This document shows, piece by piece, positions 36,859-45,297 of a stretch of 52,361 bases of DNA; positions within the stretch are counted from its first letter, which is position 1; the number at the start of each line of letters is the position of its first letter. The DNA is from a virus, in the IMG/VR virus record IMGVR_UViG_3300025853_000126, positions 1 to 52,361 of that record; one strand, written 5' to 3'. The translations under genes and the position numbers were made by a program. The notes beneath the pieces were generated by a model. It did not search any database and was not told the DNA's origin. It saw only the letters and a list, made by a program, of their open reading frames with translations.

Positions 36859-37265
36859 TCTTTTTGATTTTGTGGTTTATATAATCTTGGGTACAATTTA
36901 TTATCAACTAAATATTTTTTAAATAATTTCCAGCGCAATGGAAAAGACTCATTAGCTCTACCTTTACATTCAATTATAAAGTCTTTACCAATAAAATCTG
37001 GAGTATATTTGATTGGTAGTATTTTTTTACCACCACGTTGTTTAAACTCTCCTTTACCATTAGCTGTTCTTGCGTAACAAGGATTTATAAAATCAAACCC
37101 AGAAACTATTTCATAAGTTTGACCTTCATATTTAGCTTTTATTTTAGCTTTCTTTAAAGCCATGTACATATAACGTTCAAGACCAGAAGCAAATTTGATA
37201 CCGTCATACGTTACCTTCTTTGCTTGTACTGGTCCACGTTTTCTTTTATAGTTCTTCTTCTTCAT
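36816..37265 (-). CDS. endonuclease I-like (Holliday junction resolvase type) nuclease
   Basis: 149 residues. PD-(D/E)xK layout: E30 in FASGLERY, D90 in YTPDF, E99 and K101 in IIECKG, then FPLRWKLFKKYL. This matches T7 endonuclease I/DUF1064-type resolvases in length and order. Likely role: resolving branched DNA before packaging or breaking host DNA. Its start overlaps the upstream MazG-like gene by 20 bases. Confidence 0.8.
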   Translation of the reverse strand: MKKKNYKRKRGPVQAKKVTYDGIKFASGLERYMYMALKKAKIKAKYEGQTYEIVSGFDFINPCYARTANGKGEFKQRGGKKILPIKYTPDFIGKDFIIECKGRANESFPLRWKLFKKYLVDNKLYPRLYKPQNQKECDETVRLILSSQK

Positions 37266-37551
37266 AATGTAAGCCGTCGTTTCCGTTTTGCCCTATCACA
37301 TTCATTCTATTCACCATTGCTTCTTCAATCTCGTCACGTAAGCAAACTCTTGCGGCTTGTATGTATAGCAACGCATCCATTATTTCTTCTTGCACATCAA
37401 CTAAAAATCTGTCAAGGTCTTTGACTTCATTTTTAATTTCACCCATCATTGTTGCACCGTACTTTTTCTGACCAATTAGACTACGTTGGTCTATCTTTTC
37501 GATAACTCTTTGTACGATTTCATCGTTAGTCTTTACTACGTAATTATTCAT
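37246..37551 (-). CDS. MazG-like NTP pyrophosphohydrolase-type protein
   Basis: 101 residues, all helical. The stretch RSLIGQKKYGATMMGEIKNE, then DVQEEIMDALLYIQAA, shows the EExMD metal-binding pattern of the all-alpha NTP-PPase superfamily, as in small phage nucleotide pyrophosphatases. Would act on (d)NTPs, fitting its place between nuclease and nucleotide genes. Overlaps the next upstream gene by 8 bases. Substrate unknown. Confidence 0.6.
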   Translation of the reverse strand: MNNYVVKTNDEIVQRVIEKIDQRSLIGQKKYGATMMGEIKNEVKDLDRFLVDVQEEIMDALLYIQAARVCLRDEIEEAMVNRMNVIGQNGNDGLHYEEEEL

Positions 37552-38326
37552 CTTTTACAAATGTTCCGTTAATCATTTTACCTGTTCTTGTACTTATAAC
37601 TGTGTAAGCACTGTCTACACAGTCTTCTATAGTAACTCCTTGTAAATGAGCTAGATTTGTTAATACAACAACCATGTCACCAATAGCATCAATAATTTCA
37701 GGTTTATCATCTTTTAACAATGCTTTAGCTAGTTCACCAGCTTCTTCTTGAAGTTTAACATATTGTGTATGTGAATTACCTTTATCATACAAGCCTCTAG
37801 ATCTAGCCCAGTCTCTTATTAATTCAAATCTATCACTATTTGTTATTGATGGTTTTTGATCTACTTGATCTTCACTCCATAATTCAGGAGTTTTAAACCA
37901 TTCAGCAAAAGCTTTATTGTAAACATAAGATCTATTGTTGTTATACATAGAGGTTTTAACGTTTTTCATTATCCAACGTATAGAATCTAAATTAAGTACA
38001 AAATCACCGTGCTCTGACTTCCATTTAAATCCTATATTATCCATTAAATTACCTTTTAATTTTGTAACTGGATAAGGAAACGTAGTAGTTTGTTCTGTTA
38101 CGTTTATTTTCATTTTATTAAATAAATTTTTATATAATTTTCTATCAATCTTGTAGCCATAAGACTTTTGAAGTTCTATCTCTTTCTCTGATATATAATT
38201 TATATCATCGGACTGATCAAGAACTTCATATTCGTCTGGGCTATAACCCTGTGTTATTGTAACTCTCCTATTAAGATTACATGTAACACCAATCTTTTTA
38301 CCTGGTATGTGATAAATATAATACAT
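37544..38326 (-). CDS. GIY-YIG-like domain fused to MazG-type pyrophosphohydrolase
   Basis: 260 residues. Residues 1-65 (YYIYHIPGKKIGVTCNLNRR) follow the GIY-YIG nuclease plan: Y-I-Y strand, then K-I-G-V-T-x-N-L-x-x-R, and E49/E51 further on. Residues 165-255 are MazG-like: LQEEAGELAKAL (E194, E195, E198), then EIIDAIGDMVVVL (E210, D213, D217). The middle 100 residues are unassigned. Combines a possible nicking/nuclease fold with nucleotide pyrophosphatase. The GIY-YIG part may be inactive; catalytic residues need structural check. Confidence 0.55.
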   Translation of the reverse strand: MYYIYHIPGKKIGVTCNLNRRVTITQGYSPDEYEVLDQSDDINYISEKEIELQKSYGYKIDRKLYKNLFNKMKINVTEQTTTFPYPVTKLKGNLMDNIGFKWKSEHGDFVLNLDSIRWIMKNVKTSMYNNNRSYVYNKAFAEWFKTPELWSEDQVDQKPSITNSDRFELIRDWARSRGLYDKGNSHTQYVKLQEEAGELAKALLKDDKPEIIDAIGDMVVVLTNLAHLQGVTIEDCVDSAYTVISTRTGKMINGTFVKDE

Positions 38327-38328
38327 GT

Positions 38329-38970
38329 TTATAATTTATTGTTATACAAGTGTAAGTTGTGTGCATAATGGTAATATTCACCAACTTCAATATTTAATCT
38401 ATCTGCAACTAATTTTTGCAACATACTAAAACAGTATTGATCGTTGCAGAAGCCGTACCAGAGGTCATTAGAACGCATCAGGGCAGCCATATTTAGTCTA
38501 TTATTTACAATTGTAAACTGAACTGCATAAGTACACGGCGTATCTTTAGCATATGTCTTGTGTTCTTTACAGTCATATATACTAATAGCTGCGTGTCTAG
38601 TATCTTTGCAATTTTTTAACTTAGCAACTACGTAATCTAATTGATCATTACGTTGCCATTGCCAACCATAATTAGATCTAACCTCATTATGACTATCTGC
38701 CATTTTTTCCCATATCGGTGGTATCTTACCGTATATTTTACCTAACTCATAAATATTAGGATCACCGGATAAATACCATTTCCATTCAGCATGAGCATAA
38801 TCAGGTTTCCAATTACGTTCTTTATTAAATATATAATTTTCTAGTGGTTTTTCTAACGTAAACCCAACGTTAAATAAAGCTTTAGTATCACCAAAAGGTA
38901 TACCGTCTGTAATTATTTTATCAAGAAAATAATTATAAGCTTCGTCTGCATTTTTAAATTTTCTGCGCAT
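38329..38970 (-). CDS. thymidylate synthase (ThyA superfamily)
   Basis: 213 residues from ATG 38970 (MRRKFKNADEAYNYF); a longer start at 39030 lies in the upstream gene. Makes dTMP from dUMP and methylene-tetrahydrofolate. Visible: catalytic C146 in TPCTYAVQF (usual PCH, here Thr), RSND at 166-169, N176 in GFCNDQY (the dUMP-selective Asn), and HNLHLY near the end. Shorter than E. coli ThyA (264). N176 argues for dUMP rather than dCMP as substrate, but a modified-pyrimidine transferase cannot be excluded. Confidence 0.75.
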   Translation of the reverse strand: MRRKFKNADEAYNYFLDKIITDGIPFGDTKALFNVGFTLEKPLENYIFNKERNWKPDYAHAEWKWYLSGDPNIYELGKIYGKIPPIWEKMADSHNEVRSNYGWQWQRNDQLDYVVAKLKNCKDTRHAAISIYDCKEHKTYAKDTPCTYAVQFTIVNNRLNMAALMRSNDLWYGFCNDQYCFSMLQKLVADRLNIEVGEYYHYAHNLHLYNNKL

Positions 38971-39205
38971 ATTTTTTATAATAATATTTATAGAACTCGT
39001 ACATCTGTATCCATATTGATACTGGACCATAGACTAGCGGAGATCTATTTGTTTTGTTATTTATCTTAATATCAATGTACCAAGCTCCTTCTCCATTCGC
39101 AAATGGGGATATATATATTCCATTGTTTATACACCATCTGTACGCTTCCATCTCCAGCATAGTAGGCATATATTGTCCCATTACATCTTTCTTTTTTCGC
39201 GGCAT
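38954..39205 (-). CDS. small hypothetical protein before thymidylate synthase
   Basis: 83 residues: basic start (MPRKKKD), AYRWCINNGIYISPF, then WYIDIKINN and an aromatic C-terminus (YEFYKYYYKKYAQ). Follows the primase-helicase stop without a gap and overlaps thymidylate synthase by 17 bases. No recognised function. Confidence 0.5.
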   Translation of the reverse strand: MPRKKKDVMGQYMPTMLEMEAYRWCINNGIYISPFANGEGAWYIDIKINNKTNRSPLVYGPVSIWIQMYEFYKYYYKKYAQKI

Positions 39206-40927
39206 CTATTCCCAAGGCATTGGTTCTTCTTTAATTTGATCTACAACATGAGGTATAAAACAACCTGAGTTTGGTTCCCATTTAAAATGACATTCAGCTC
39301 CGTTTTCACCGAGGTTTTGAAATTTTACTTTAAGAACTTTTGCTTTAACTGTTTTAGCATCATAATCTCTATGGACTAATATACCGTGATAACTAGCATC
39401 ATACCATTCACCACCACCTTTTATATTATACATATTAGGTTCTTCAATTTGTCCGTCTTTATCTTTATACATTTTAGTTGGATGCGCTACAATAAACACA
39501 AGCACATCAAACTTTTTAGCAAAGTTTTCTATCTTAGTTAGATATTCCATCGTATATGTATTAACATCTAACGAGCTAGCGTTTTTATCTCTAACTTTAT
39601 TAAAAGGATCAATAACTAAGCATTTAATACCTTTACGTTTAACAAGCTCAGCACCTTTGCGTAACACAGACTCAAGACTATATTTTTCCATATCAATAAA
39701 AAAGAAGTTGTCATTAACGTGTTGAGCAACTTGATTCCATTTGTCTGTATCTATATCATCTACGTTAGGCATATTACCCCATACTTTACGCATTAACTTG
39801 TGTGCATGTAAATAATTTGGAGTATTTTCTGGCGATGCGAACCCTGTTTTCCAACCGTAGTTTTGATTATAACCTACGCACATCTGGTCAACAAAATCAG
39901 ACTTACCAGAAGAAGGTATACCAGTAACAGTGATAAACTGTCCGGTATAAGTTGAAAAAATTTGATCAAAGTTTGGTAAACCAATTTGATAACCCGGTTT
40001 GAATCCGTTTTTAACAAAGTCTTTGACTTCACCTTCGATGTCTTTAAATGTTGTGACATTTTCCAAAGGATACGCTTTTGCTTTATCGATTGTTTGCTTA
40101 AGTTTATCTTTGCCATACTTCATCAAGTATTCATTAGCATCTTTACAGTCTTCAAAATCTACTAGAAAACATGTTTCAGCACCTAGCCTACGCACAAACT
40201 CTGTACGCAAAGCCATACCTGGAGCATCAGTGTCTAATGCTAATATTATTTGTTTTTTATCTTCAAAATAATCTATACAATTATCTAGATAATCTAAGTT
40301 GTTATGTGTTATTGTTGCACCATTAGGTACAGACACACAGTTTTTAATACCTGCTTCGTGTAAAGCAAGTACATCCATTTCTCCTTCGGTTATAACACAA
40401 CTATCATAACCTACTATGCTGTTAATATTATAAAATACTTTTTCAGCACCCTTATATAGTTTAAAATTTTTACGGCCATCTCTATATTTTACATTAATAA
40501 GTTGATCGCCGATATAATAATTAAACTTTATGGTGTTCTCGGTCTTACCGGTTTGCGGCATATACTCAGGACCCTCACTGATCTGAAGATCAATAAGAGT
40601 CCTAGTAGATATACCTCTAGTTTCAAACCACTCAGCTACTTTAGTACGAGGAATATTAAATTCCTCTTTTGGTGGATCAACTGGTCTGATATACTCTTTA
40701 TCAGTTGCTCCTTTACGTTGATACGTATGTAGTTGAAAAGTGGTGTCACAGTTGTGGCAAGTTCCAAGACCACGTTCCCAGTCGTATGAAGCACATTTCT
40801 TCTTACGGTTTTCGGGTTTTCTATCTTCAGAACAAAGAGGACATATGCCCTGTTTCTTCTGCTCTAGATTATATTGATTGAACTGGTCAATAACAAATCC
40901 ATTGATCTCGTATTGTTCTACTTGCAT
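39206..40927 (-). CDS. bifunctional primase-helicase (T7 gp4-like)
   Basis: 573 residues. Zinc ribbon C29-x2-C32 and C57-x2-C60; TOPRIM primase with E181 (VITEGEMD) and D232/D234 (ALDTDAPG); RecA-type helicase with Walker A GIPSSGKS (336-343) and Walker B LVIDPF (D440), then IVAHPTKM. Unwinds the fork and makes primers. Since no DNA polymerase is seen in the window, it must work with another polymerase, probably the host's. Confidence 0.93.
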   Translation of the reverse strand: MQVEQYEINGFVIDQFNQYNLEQKKQGICPLCSEDRKPENRKKKCASYDWERGLGTCHNCDTTFQLHTYQRKGATDKEYIRPVDPPKEEFNIPRTKVAEWFETRGISTRTLIDLQISEGPEYMPQTGKTENTIKFNYYIGDQLINVKYRDGRKNFKLYKGAEKVFYNINSIVGYDSCVITEGEMDVLALHEAGIKNCVSVPNGATITHNNLDYLDNCIDYFEDKKQIILALDTDAPGMALRTEFVRRLGAETCFLVDFEDCKDANEYLMKYGKDKLKQTIDKAKAYPLENVTTFKDIEGEVKDFVKNGFKPGYQIGLPNFDQIFSTYTGQFITVTGIPSSGKSDFVDQMCVGYNQNYGWKTGFASPENTPNYLHAHKLMRKVWGNMPNVDDIDTDKWNQVAQHVNDNFFFIDMEKYSLESVLRKGAELVKRKGIKCLVIDPFNKVRDKNASSLDVNTYTMEYLTKIENFAKKFDVLVFIVAHPTKMYKDKDGQIEEPNMYNIKGGGEWYDASYHGILVHRDYDAKTVKAKVLKVKFQNLGENGAECHFKWEPNSGCFIPHVVDQIKEEPMPWE

Positions 40928-40936
40928 TTAATTTAA

Positions 40937-41248
40937 TTAAAATGGTAAATCGTCCTTTGCTTCAACTGCTGCTGCTTTTAAAGCTGGAGCTGGTGCTCCT
41001 TGCTTTGGTGCATCAGGGAAAGTACCGTTGCTCCAAACAACTCTAACATTACCAAGATATTTCTTAGCAACCTTAGCATCTCTTTCCTCTTTTGACTGAT
41101 CAACTATGATTGGTCCGAAGTTACCAAACTGGTCGACTTCATCATTAATCGTAATTGATATTGGTAAGTATTTACCTTTTTTACCTTCGATAATTTTATC
41201 TTTAGGTATTTCAGATAAGTTAATACTACCTTTAATAATTCCTGCCAT
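40937..41248 (-). CDS. single-stranded DNA-binding protein-like
   Basis: 103 residues. N-terminal beta segment (INLSEIPKDKIIEGKKGKYL) and the strand NVRVVWSNG, an Ala/Pro linker, and the tail KDDLPF, which matches the acidic SSB C-terminal tip (DDDIPF) that binds partner proteins. Location between primase-helicase and recombination genes fits. The OB-fold is inferred. Confidence 0.65.
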   Translation of the reverse strand: MAGIIKGSINLSEIPKDKIIEGKKGKYLPISITINDEVDQFGNFGPIIVDQSKEERDAKVAKKYLGNVRVVWSNGTFPDAPKQGAPAPALKAAAVEAKDDLPF

Positions 41249-41249
41249 A

Positions 41250-41429
41250 TTATGCGTATTGATTAATTTGGTTAAACATTCTAGCTAATTGCTCTTTAGT
41301 AGCATTAGTAGTTCTTCTTAAATTGTCTACAGCTTTAACATGGTTTTGATTCTTGTAAAAGTTGTTTACAGAAGTTTCTAATCCAGTTACGCTGCATACT
41401 TTCATTTGGTTTTTTCTAGTTCTTGCCAT
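41250..41429 (-). CDS. 59-residue small protein
   Basis: Reads MARTRKNQMKVCSVTGLETS, then VNNFYKNQNHVKAVDNLRRT and a helical end. The order C-x-V-T-G-L-E...F-Y...N-H...V-D-N-x-R-R-x-T resembles small proteins in other Bacteroidota phages (from memory). It fills the space between the SSB-like and exonuclease genes with 1-2 base spacings. Possibly nucleic-acid binding. Confidence 0.55.
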   Translation of the reverse strand: MARTRKNQMKVCSVTGLETSVNNFYKNQNHVKAVDNLRRTTNATKEQLARMFNQINQYA

Positions 41430-41431
41430 GG

Positions 41432-42163
41432 TTATAAGGTTTTATTAATAAAATATTGCTTTGGGTCAAAGTCTTTGTTCTTATAAAATAATCTATAAGC
41501 ATCCACTGCTCGTTGGACCTTGTCTTGACCTTTAGCATAAAATTCTGGTGAGCAGTCAAATATTCCGAGTTGTCCTGAGTTTTTATCTATTACAATAAAA
41601 ACCATTTCATAACCGAACAACTCACTGTAAATATAAGCTTGAGAGTCATAGTTGTACTTAGAAGCAGACCATTTAAATTTTTGAATATCAGCTGTCGTTT
41701 TTAAATCAATGACTAGCTTTTCATTATGATTTATAATATCTGCTTTACCTTTCCACATTTCACCCTCAATCTCTTTAATACCTGGAGTTTCGTATTCTGT
41801 ATTACTATCACGTATCATTGCTTGACATACTTTATTATCTAACATAATATCAGATAATTTTTCTATAGCATCAACTTCATGTTGTAATAAGCATAATTCA
41901 CCACCAGACATCTCTTTGTAAGCTTTAGTATTCCTAGTTGACGAAGGTATAACCTTGTACTTTTTCAGTTTATCTGGTTCTAGTATAGCGGTATGAAAGT
42001 ATCCGCCAACTAAGAAAGCAGGCCTAGGCTCGCTAGGCTTTCCTAAAGCTAAAGGATTTGTAAGTAAAGCCGAGATGTCAGAATTACTTAGATACTTTTT
42101 ACCAAAGTCTCCGTAGTAATGCGCATCGTCGCGTAGCTTTTCAATTACATTTTCTTTATTCAT
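41432..42163 (-). CDS. PD-(D/E)XK exonuclease, RecE/lambda-exo-like
   Basis: 243 residues. H57 (GYFHTAI), D142 (KGKADII), D153 and K155 (VIDLKT) follow the RecE/Cas4-like exonuclease order, with QAYIYSELFG (the Q-x3-Y motif) downstream. Would resect double-strand ends for the ERF protein encoded immediately upstream; the two genes overlap by one base (TAATG). Together they form a two-component single-strand annealing recombination system. Confidence 0.82.
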   Translation of the reverse strand: MNKENVIEKLRDDAHYYGDFGKKYLSNSDISALLTNPLALGKPSEPRPAFLVGGYFHTAILEPDKLKKYKVIPSSTRNTKAYKEMSGGELCLLQHEVDAIEKLSDIMLDNKVCQAMIRDSNTEYETPGIKEIEGEMWKGKADIINHNEKLVIDLKTTADIQKFKWSASKYNYDSQAYIYSELFGYEMVFIVIDKNSGQLGIFDCSPEFYAKGQDKVQRAVDAYRLFYKNKDFDPKQYFINKTL

Positions 42164-42675
42164 TAGAGAGTTTTAAGCTCAGCTTCTTGAGCTGATGTTA
42201 ATTGATACTTCTTTTTGATAGCTTCTATTTTACCACCTGATTTAATATAGCTTTTAGCTTTATTAATATCAGTAAGTTTATCCTTACCGTGGTTATTAGT
42301 TGCGTCACTATCTTGAGTATCATCAATTAGGAATAAATTTCCTAGTGCATACTTCTTTGCGTAACTCGATGCTGAACCGAACTGTTGAGGTGCTTGCATA
42401 CCTTTTTGATTAAGATCAACTCCAACTACTGATGTAGCTGTAATTGTACCTTCACCATCAGTTACTGTAGCAGTTGATTGTATAACAGGCATTGGCTCTG
42501 TTGCAATTAACTCCTCATTAACTGTTACGGTAACTCCTAACTCTAACAGAAAGGGTTTTGTAGCTTCGAGAATGTCTTCGGCTGACCTGAAGTAATACTT
42601 ACCGAATGAATTAAATCTACTTTTTTTCGATTTAAATTTTGTCTGAATTTTTGATAGTTTTTCGTATATGGTCAT
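42163..42675 (-). CDS. ERF-family single-strand annealing recombinase
   Basis: 170 residues. SSRFNSFGKYYFRS-like start (KSRFNSFGKYYFRSAED), a central beta region and then GSASSYAKKYALGNLFLIDD, the ERF hallmark helix followed by an Asp-rich stretch. Anneals complementary single strands; partner exonuclease directly downstream. Role: repair and recombination, possibly concatemer formation. Confidence 0.8.
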   Translation of the reverse strand: MTIYEKLSKIQTKFKSKKSRFNSFGKYYFRSAEDILEATKPFLLELGVTVTVNEELIATEPMPVIQSTATVTDGEGTITATSVVGVDLNQKGMQAPQQFGSASSYAKKYALGNLFLIDDTQDSDATNNHGKDKLTDINKAKSYIKSGGKIEAIKKKYQLTSAQEAELKTL

Positions 42676-42718
42676 AGTATAATAATTACATATTTAATTG
42701 TTAATTTACATATTTAAC

Positions 42719-43462
42719 TTACAGATAATCAAGCACTTGCGAGTGATCTACATTATCAATTAAAGTTTGTACGGCTTGCTTTTTTAGCTCAGATATTCTT
42801 ACATAACTAGCCGATCCTTCAATGTTTAATTTGTCTGCAATTTGCTTTGCTGTATGCTTATCGCAATCAAGACCATAAGATAATCTTAAAACTTCATATT
42901 CATTTTGTTTTAAATACTTTTGCATTAAACTTTTTAAATATAAGTTTATTAAATGTATATTATATGGTTCTGATTTATCAGGTATTTGGTTAAATATATC
43001 TTCGTCGTTTACTTTAGCGTCAATAGATAAAAATATAGAATTAAAAAACATTTCAACTGCTTTTTTATCTTTACTTTTACGCATATGATTTAGTTGATGC
43101 TCTGGTATTCTTATATTGCCTCGAGCCATATCTACACGTCTACGTATTCCGCCTTTTATTCTTTTGCTAAAAAATGATTTTAAAGTTTTTTCTATATCAT
43201 CAGATTTATCTACTGTTTCCCAGTCTAGTCTATCTACTGCTTTTGTCAATGCTTCACTACCAGCTTGTATTATATCCATAATAGTCATAACTCCTGAAGC
43301 TTGATCACTAGTTGAAAATTTTCTACCTAATGTTTCTACTAACGGTAAAAACTTGACTATTAGTTCCTGTCTAGTATAATCTTTATAAGGTTTATTTTCT
43401 GGCATACTTGCCTTTAAATCCTCTTTATATCGAATGTAGTTTGCTACACTATATTTTTTCAT
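42719..43462 (-). CDS. sigma-70-family RNA polymerase sigma factor
   Basis: 247 residues. Region 2-like: IVKFLPLVETLGRKF, then MDIIQAGSEALTKAV (the D-x2-Q-x-G core). A basic stretch KRIKGGIRRRVDMARG follows. Region 4: LKQNEYEVLRLSYGLD, then HTAKQIADKLNI with a helix-turn-helix. Likely redirects host RNA polymerase to phage middle or late promoters. No phage RNA polymerase is present, so this is the main visible transcription regulator. Confidence 0.8.
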   Translation of the reverse strand: MKKYSVANYIRYKEDLKASMPENKPYKDYTRQELIVKFLPLVETLGRKFSTSDQASGVMTIMDIIQAGSEALTKAVDRLDWETVDKSDDIEKTLKSFFSKRIKGGIRRRVDMARGNIRIPEHQLNHMRKSKDKKAVEMFFNSIFLSIDAKVNDEDIFNQIPDKSEPYNIHLINLYLKSLMQKYLKQNEYEVLRLSYGLDCDKHTAKQIADKLNIEGSASYVRISELKKQAVQTLIDNVDHSQVLDYL

Positions 43463-43529
43463 TTCTTCTTCTTTTTACCTTTTTAAATTGTTTTACTTTA
43501 GAAGCTAAGTTCATAAAGTTTGTCTCCAT
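43449..43529 (-). CDS. possible 26-residue basic peptide before sigma gene
   Basis: METNFMNLASKVKQFKKVKR and then RRNEKI. Lies in the 74-base gap and overlaps the sigma gene start by 14 bases. May be a leader peptide or chance frame. Confidence 0.25.
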   Translation of the reverse strand: METNFMNLASKVKQFKKVKRRRNEKI

Positions 43530-43536
43530 TAAATGT

Positions 43537-44037
43537 TTATATAATTTCCTTCTCATATAATTTATCTCTTGTTATTAATTCTTCTGTAGCTCCTGCTACT
43601 AAATATTTTTCACCTTCATAATAATTCCAGTAAGCTGTAATGCTACAACCTGGAACTTTATATTCATCAGGCATAGCTTGTGGTGGTTCACAAAAATCGC
43701 CAATAGGTATATGCACTGGAGGTACATTTAAAAACTTAGCACATTTAGTTATAGTTAAATGTGTTTTATTGTATCTTTTAGTATATTCATCACCTAAAGC
43801 AATCATATGTAAAAACAACCATCTGTAATTAGCTCTGCATTGTCTAGTCCATATTGTTGACGGGTGATTTAAATGCGCTTGTTTATAAGGTACATTTAAT
43901 TGTTGTTCTGCATTACCGTATACATGATGAGCTGTACAAAGCATTTGAGCTGATTCTAAGATCATTTTAACTACATGCTTATTGTATTGTATCTGTGCAG
44001 CTTTAACTGGGTCAGAATGTAAATAAAATATATTCAT
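43537..44037 (-). CDS. conserved phage protein of unknown function (MNIFYLHxDP family)
   Basis: 166 residues. Begins MNIFYLHSDPVKAAQIQYNK, then HVVKMILESAQMLCTA, NHPSTIWTRQCRANY and PPQAMPDEYK. I recall this family as widespread in aquatic phages, sometimes loosely linked to pyrimidine-dimer glycosylase-like proteins; I cannot confirm that. Many His, Tyr and Asp could form an active site. Its ATG overlaps the previous gene's TGA. Confidence 0.5.
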   Translation of the reverse strand: MNIFYLHSDPVKAAQIQYNKHVVKMILESAQMLCTAHHVYGNAEQQLNVPYKQAHLNHPSTIWTRQCRANYRWLFLHMIALGDEYTKRYNKTHLTITKCAKFLNVPPVHIPIGDFCEPPQAMPDEYKVPGCSITAYWNYYEGEKYLVAGATEELITRDKLYEKEII

Positions 44038-44144
44038 TTATATCTTTTGTGGTTTAACCTATTATAATGTTTGTCTAATAAGAGGTTTGCTACCTCTTCT
44101 GATATTAAGTTGTCGTTGTATAATTGCCATATTAGTTTACTCAT
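44034..44144 (-). CDS. 36-residue small protein
   Basis: MSKLIWQLYNDNLISEEVAN, then LLLDKHYNRLNHKRYK. It starts 8 bases inside the ligase gene's end and its TGA overlaps the next ATG (ATGA), so it closes the only gap between those genes. Function unknown. Confidence 0.5.
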   Translation of the reverse strand: MSKLIWQLYNDNLISEEVANLLLDKHYNRLNHKRYK

Positions 44145-44967
44145 AATTTCTTAGTGCTTTAAATAATGGATGTCTGTAGCTACCAGCATTAGTTCTTTGG
44201 AAATAGGTAAAGGTAGCACGCTGACCAATATAGTCGTGAACGTTGTCGAGCATATTGCTAAGATCTTTGTAAGTAAATCCTTTGCCCGGTGGACAACCGA
44301 ACTCATTACCTTCATCATCTTGCATTATGAACTTACCGAGCGTGCCTGTCCTTTTGCCTTTACCTGTTTCATAACCTATGATTGTTGCTTCAGTATCGCT
44401 GAAGTCTTTGAATTTCATTAAGTCGTAAGATCTACCGTGTTTGTATTTACCATTAAGTCTAATGATAGAGCCTTCGTAACCATCTTCTAAGAACTCTTCA
44501 TGTAAGGTTCTAGCATAACTATATGAATCAGCTAGTAATGTTGGCACGTGTTTAATATATTCATCATAAACATCTGAACAAACTAGATTAGCCATGCGTA
44601 CTTGATAGTTGTCATAACTATCATCAATATAATCATACACGTGGAACTGTACTAATTTTTGAGCATCTAATCTATCATCTGCGGTAGGTTTTTGCTTACG
44701 AACTAATGATATAATTTTTTCAAAATCATTTTTTAATTCATGATTGTATAATTCACCGTCAAGAACAGTGTTTGGGTTCTGTTTAAAGAACGGTATCAAT
44801 ACTAACTCTATATGAGCTAGATTCATAAATTTATTACCAGCACGTGAATACGCGCCATCTTTAGTAAATAGACAGCGGACACCGTCTAGTTTAGGTTGTA
44901 TATACACAGGTAATGACCAGTTTATTCTTGACTCGTCATACTTGTGTGCAAGCATAGGTTTTATCAT
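44137..44967 (-). CDS. ATP-dependent DNA ligase
   Basis: 276 residues, compact like Chlorella-virus ligase (298). Adenylated Lys in motif I: QPKLDGVR (K26); motif III DGELYN; motif IV EGSIIR; motif V LMKFK; C-terminal OB-like part with EATIIGYETGKG. Seals nicks in replication and recombination. Overlaps the upstream small gene by 4 bases (ATGA). Confidence 0.9.
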   Translation of the reverse strand: MIKPMLAHKYDESRINWSLPVYIQPKLDGVRCLFTKDGAYSRAGNKFMNLAHIELVLIPFFKQNPNTVLDGELYNHELKNDFEKIISLVRKQKPTADDRLDAQKLVQFHVYDYIDDSYDNYQVRMANLVCSDVYDEYIKHVPTLLADSYSYARTLHEEFLEDGYEGSIIRLNGKYKHGRSYDLMKFKDFSDTEATIIGYETGKGKRTGTLGKFIMQDDEGNEFGCPPGKGFTYKDLSNMLDNVHDYIGQRATFTYFQRTNAGSYRHPLFKALRNYE

Positions 44968-45197
44968 AGGTTTTTTAATTTTAATTCTATTGTTTTAATT
45001 TTCTTTTTTAACAATTCACACTCTTCGTATTTTTCTTCTGCTAAGTATTTACTCATCAATGTCATACATCTAGCAAGTTCAGCTAGTAAATCCTCTTCTT
45101 CATCAGGTTGCATATCTATTAATAAACCTTCATGTAGTTGATCAAGTATAATTTTAGCTACGCGTTGTGCTAATTGTTCGATTTGTTCATCAGTCAT
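44964..45197 (-). CDS. small coiled-coil protein, first gene of replication operon
   Basis: 77 residues from ATG 45197 (MTDEQIEQLAQRV); an in-frame TTG at 45206 would be inside the promoter-like box. Acidic and helical, with LLKKKIKTIELKLKNL at the end. The TTGGATAAT box touches the ATG directly, so either the mRNA is leaderless, the box is not a -10, or translation starts downstream, for example at a Met near residue 30. Confidence 0.55.
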   Translation of the reverse strand: MTDEQIEQLAQRVAKIILDQLHEGLLIDMQPDEEEDLLAELARCMTLMSKYLAEEKYEECELLKKKIKTIELKLKNL

Positions 45198-45229
45198 ATT
45201 ATCCAAATATTTTTGTAATTTGTTTGTAA
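45198..45229 (-). promoter_or_regulatory. bipartite promoter-like element, copy a (replication operon)
   Basis: Minus strand: TTACAAACAAA (45229-45219), 12 bases, TTGGATAAT (45206-45198). One of six copies with identical 12-base spacing. It precedes the co-directional block 45197 to 33471. Confidence 0.75.
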
Positions 45230-45297
45230 TGTAATTCCTTTTTTAGACATGTAATAATATAATTATATTCATAATAAATATGAAATATTTATCTATG

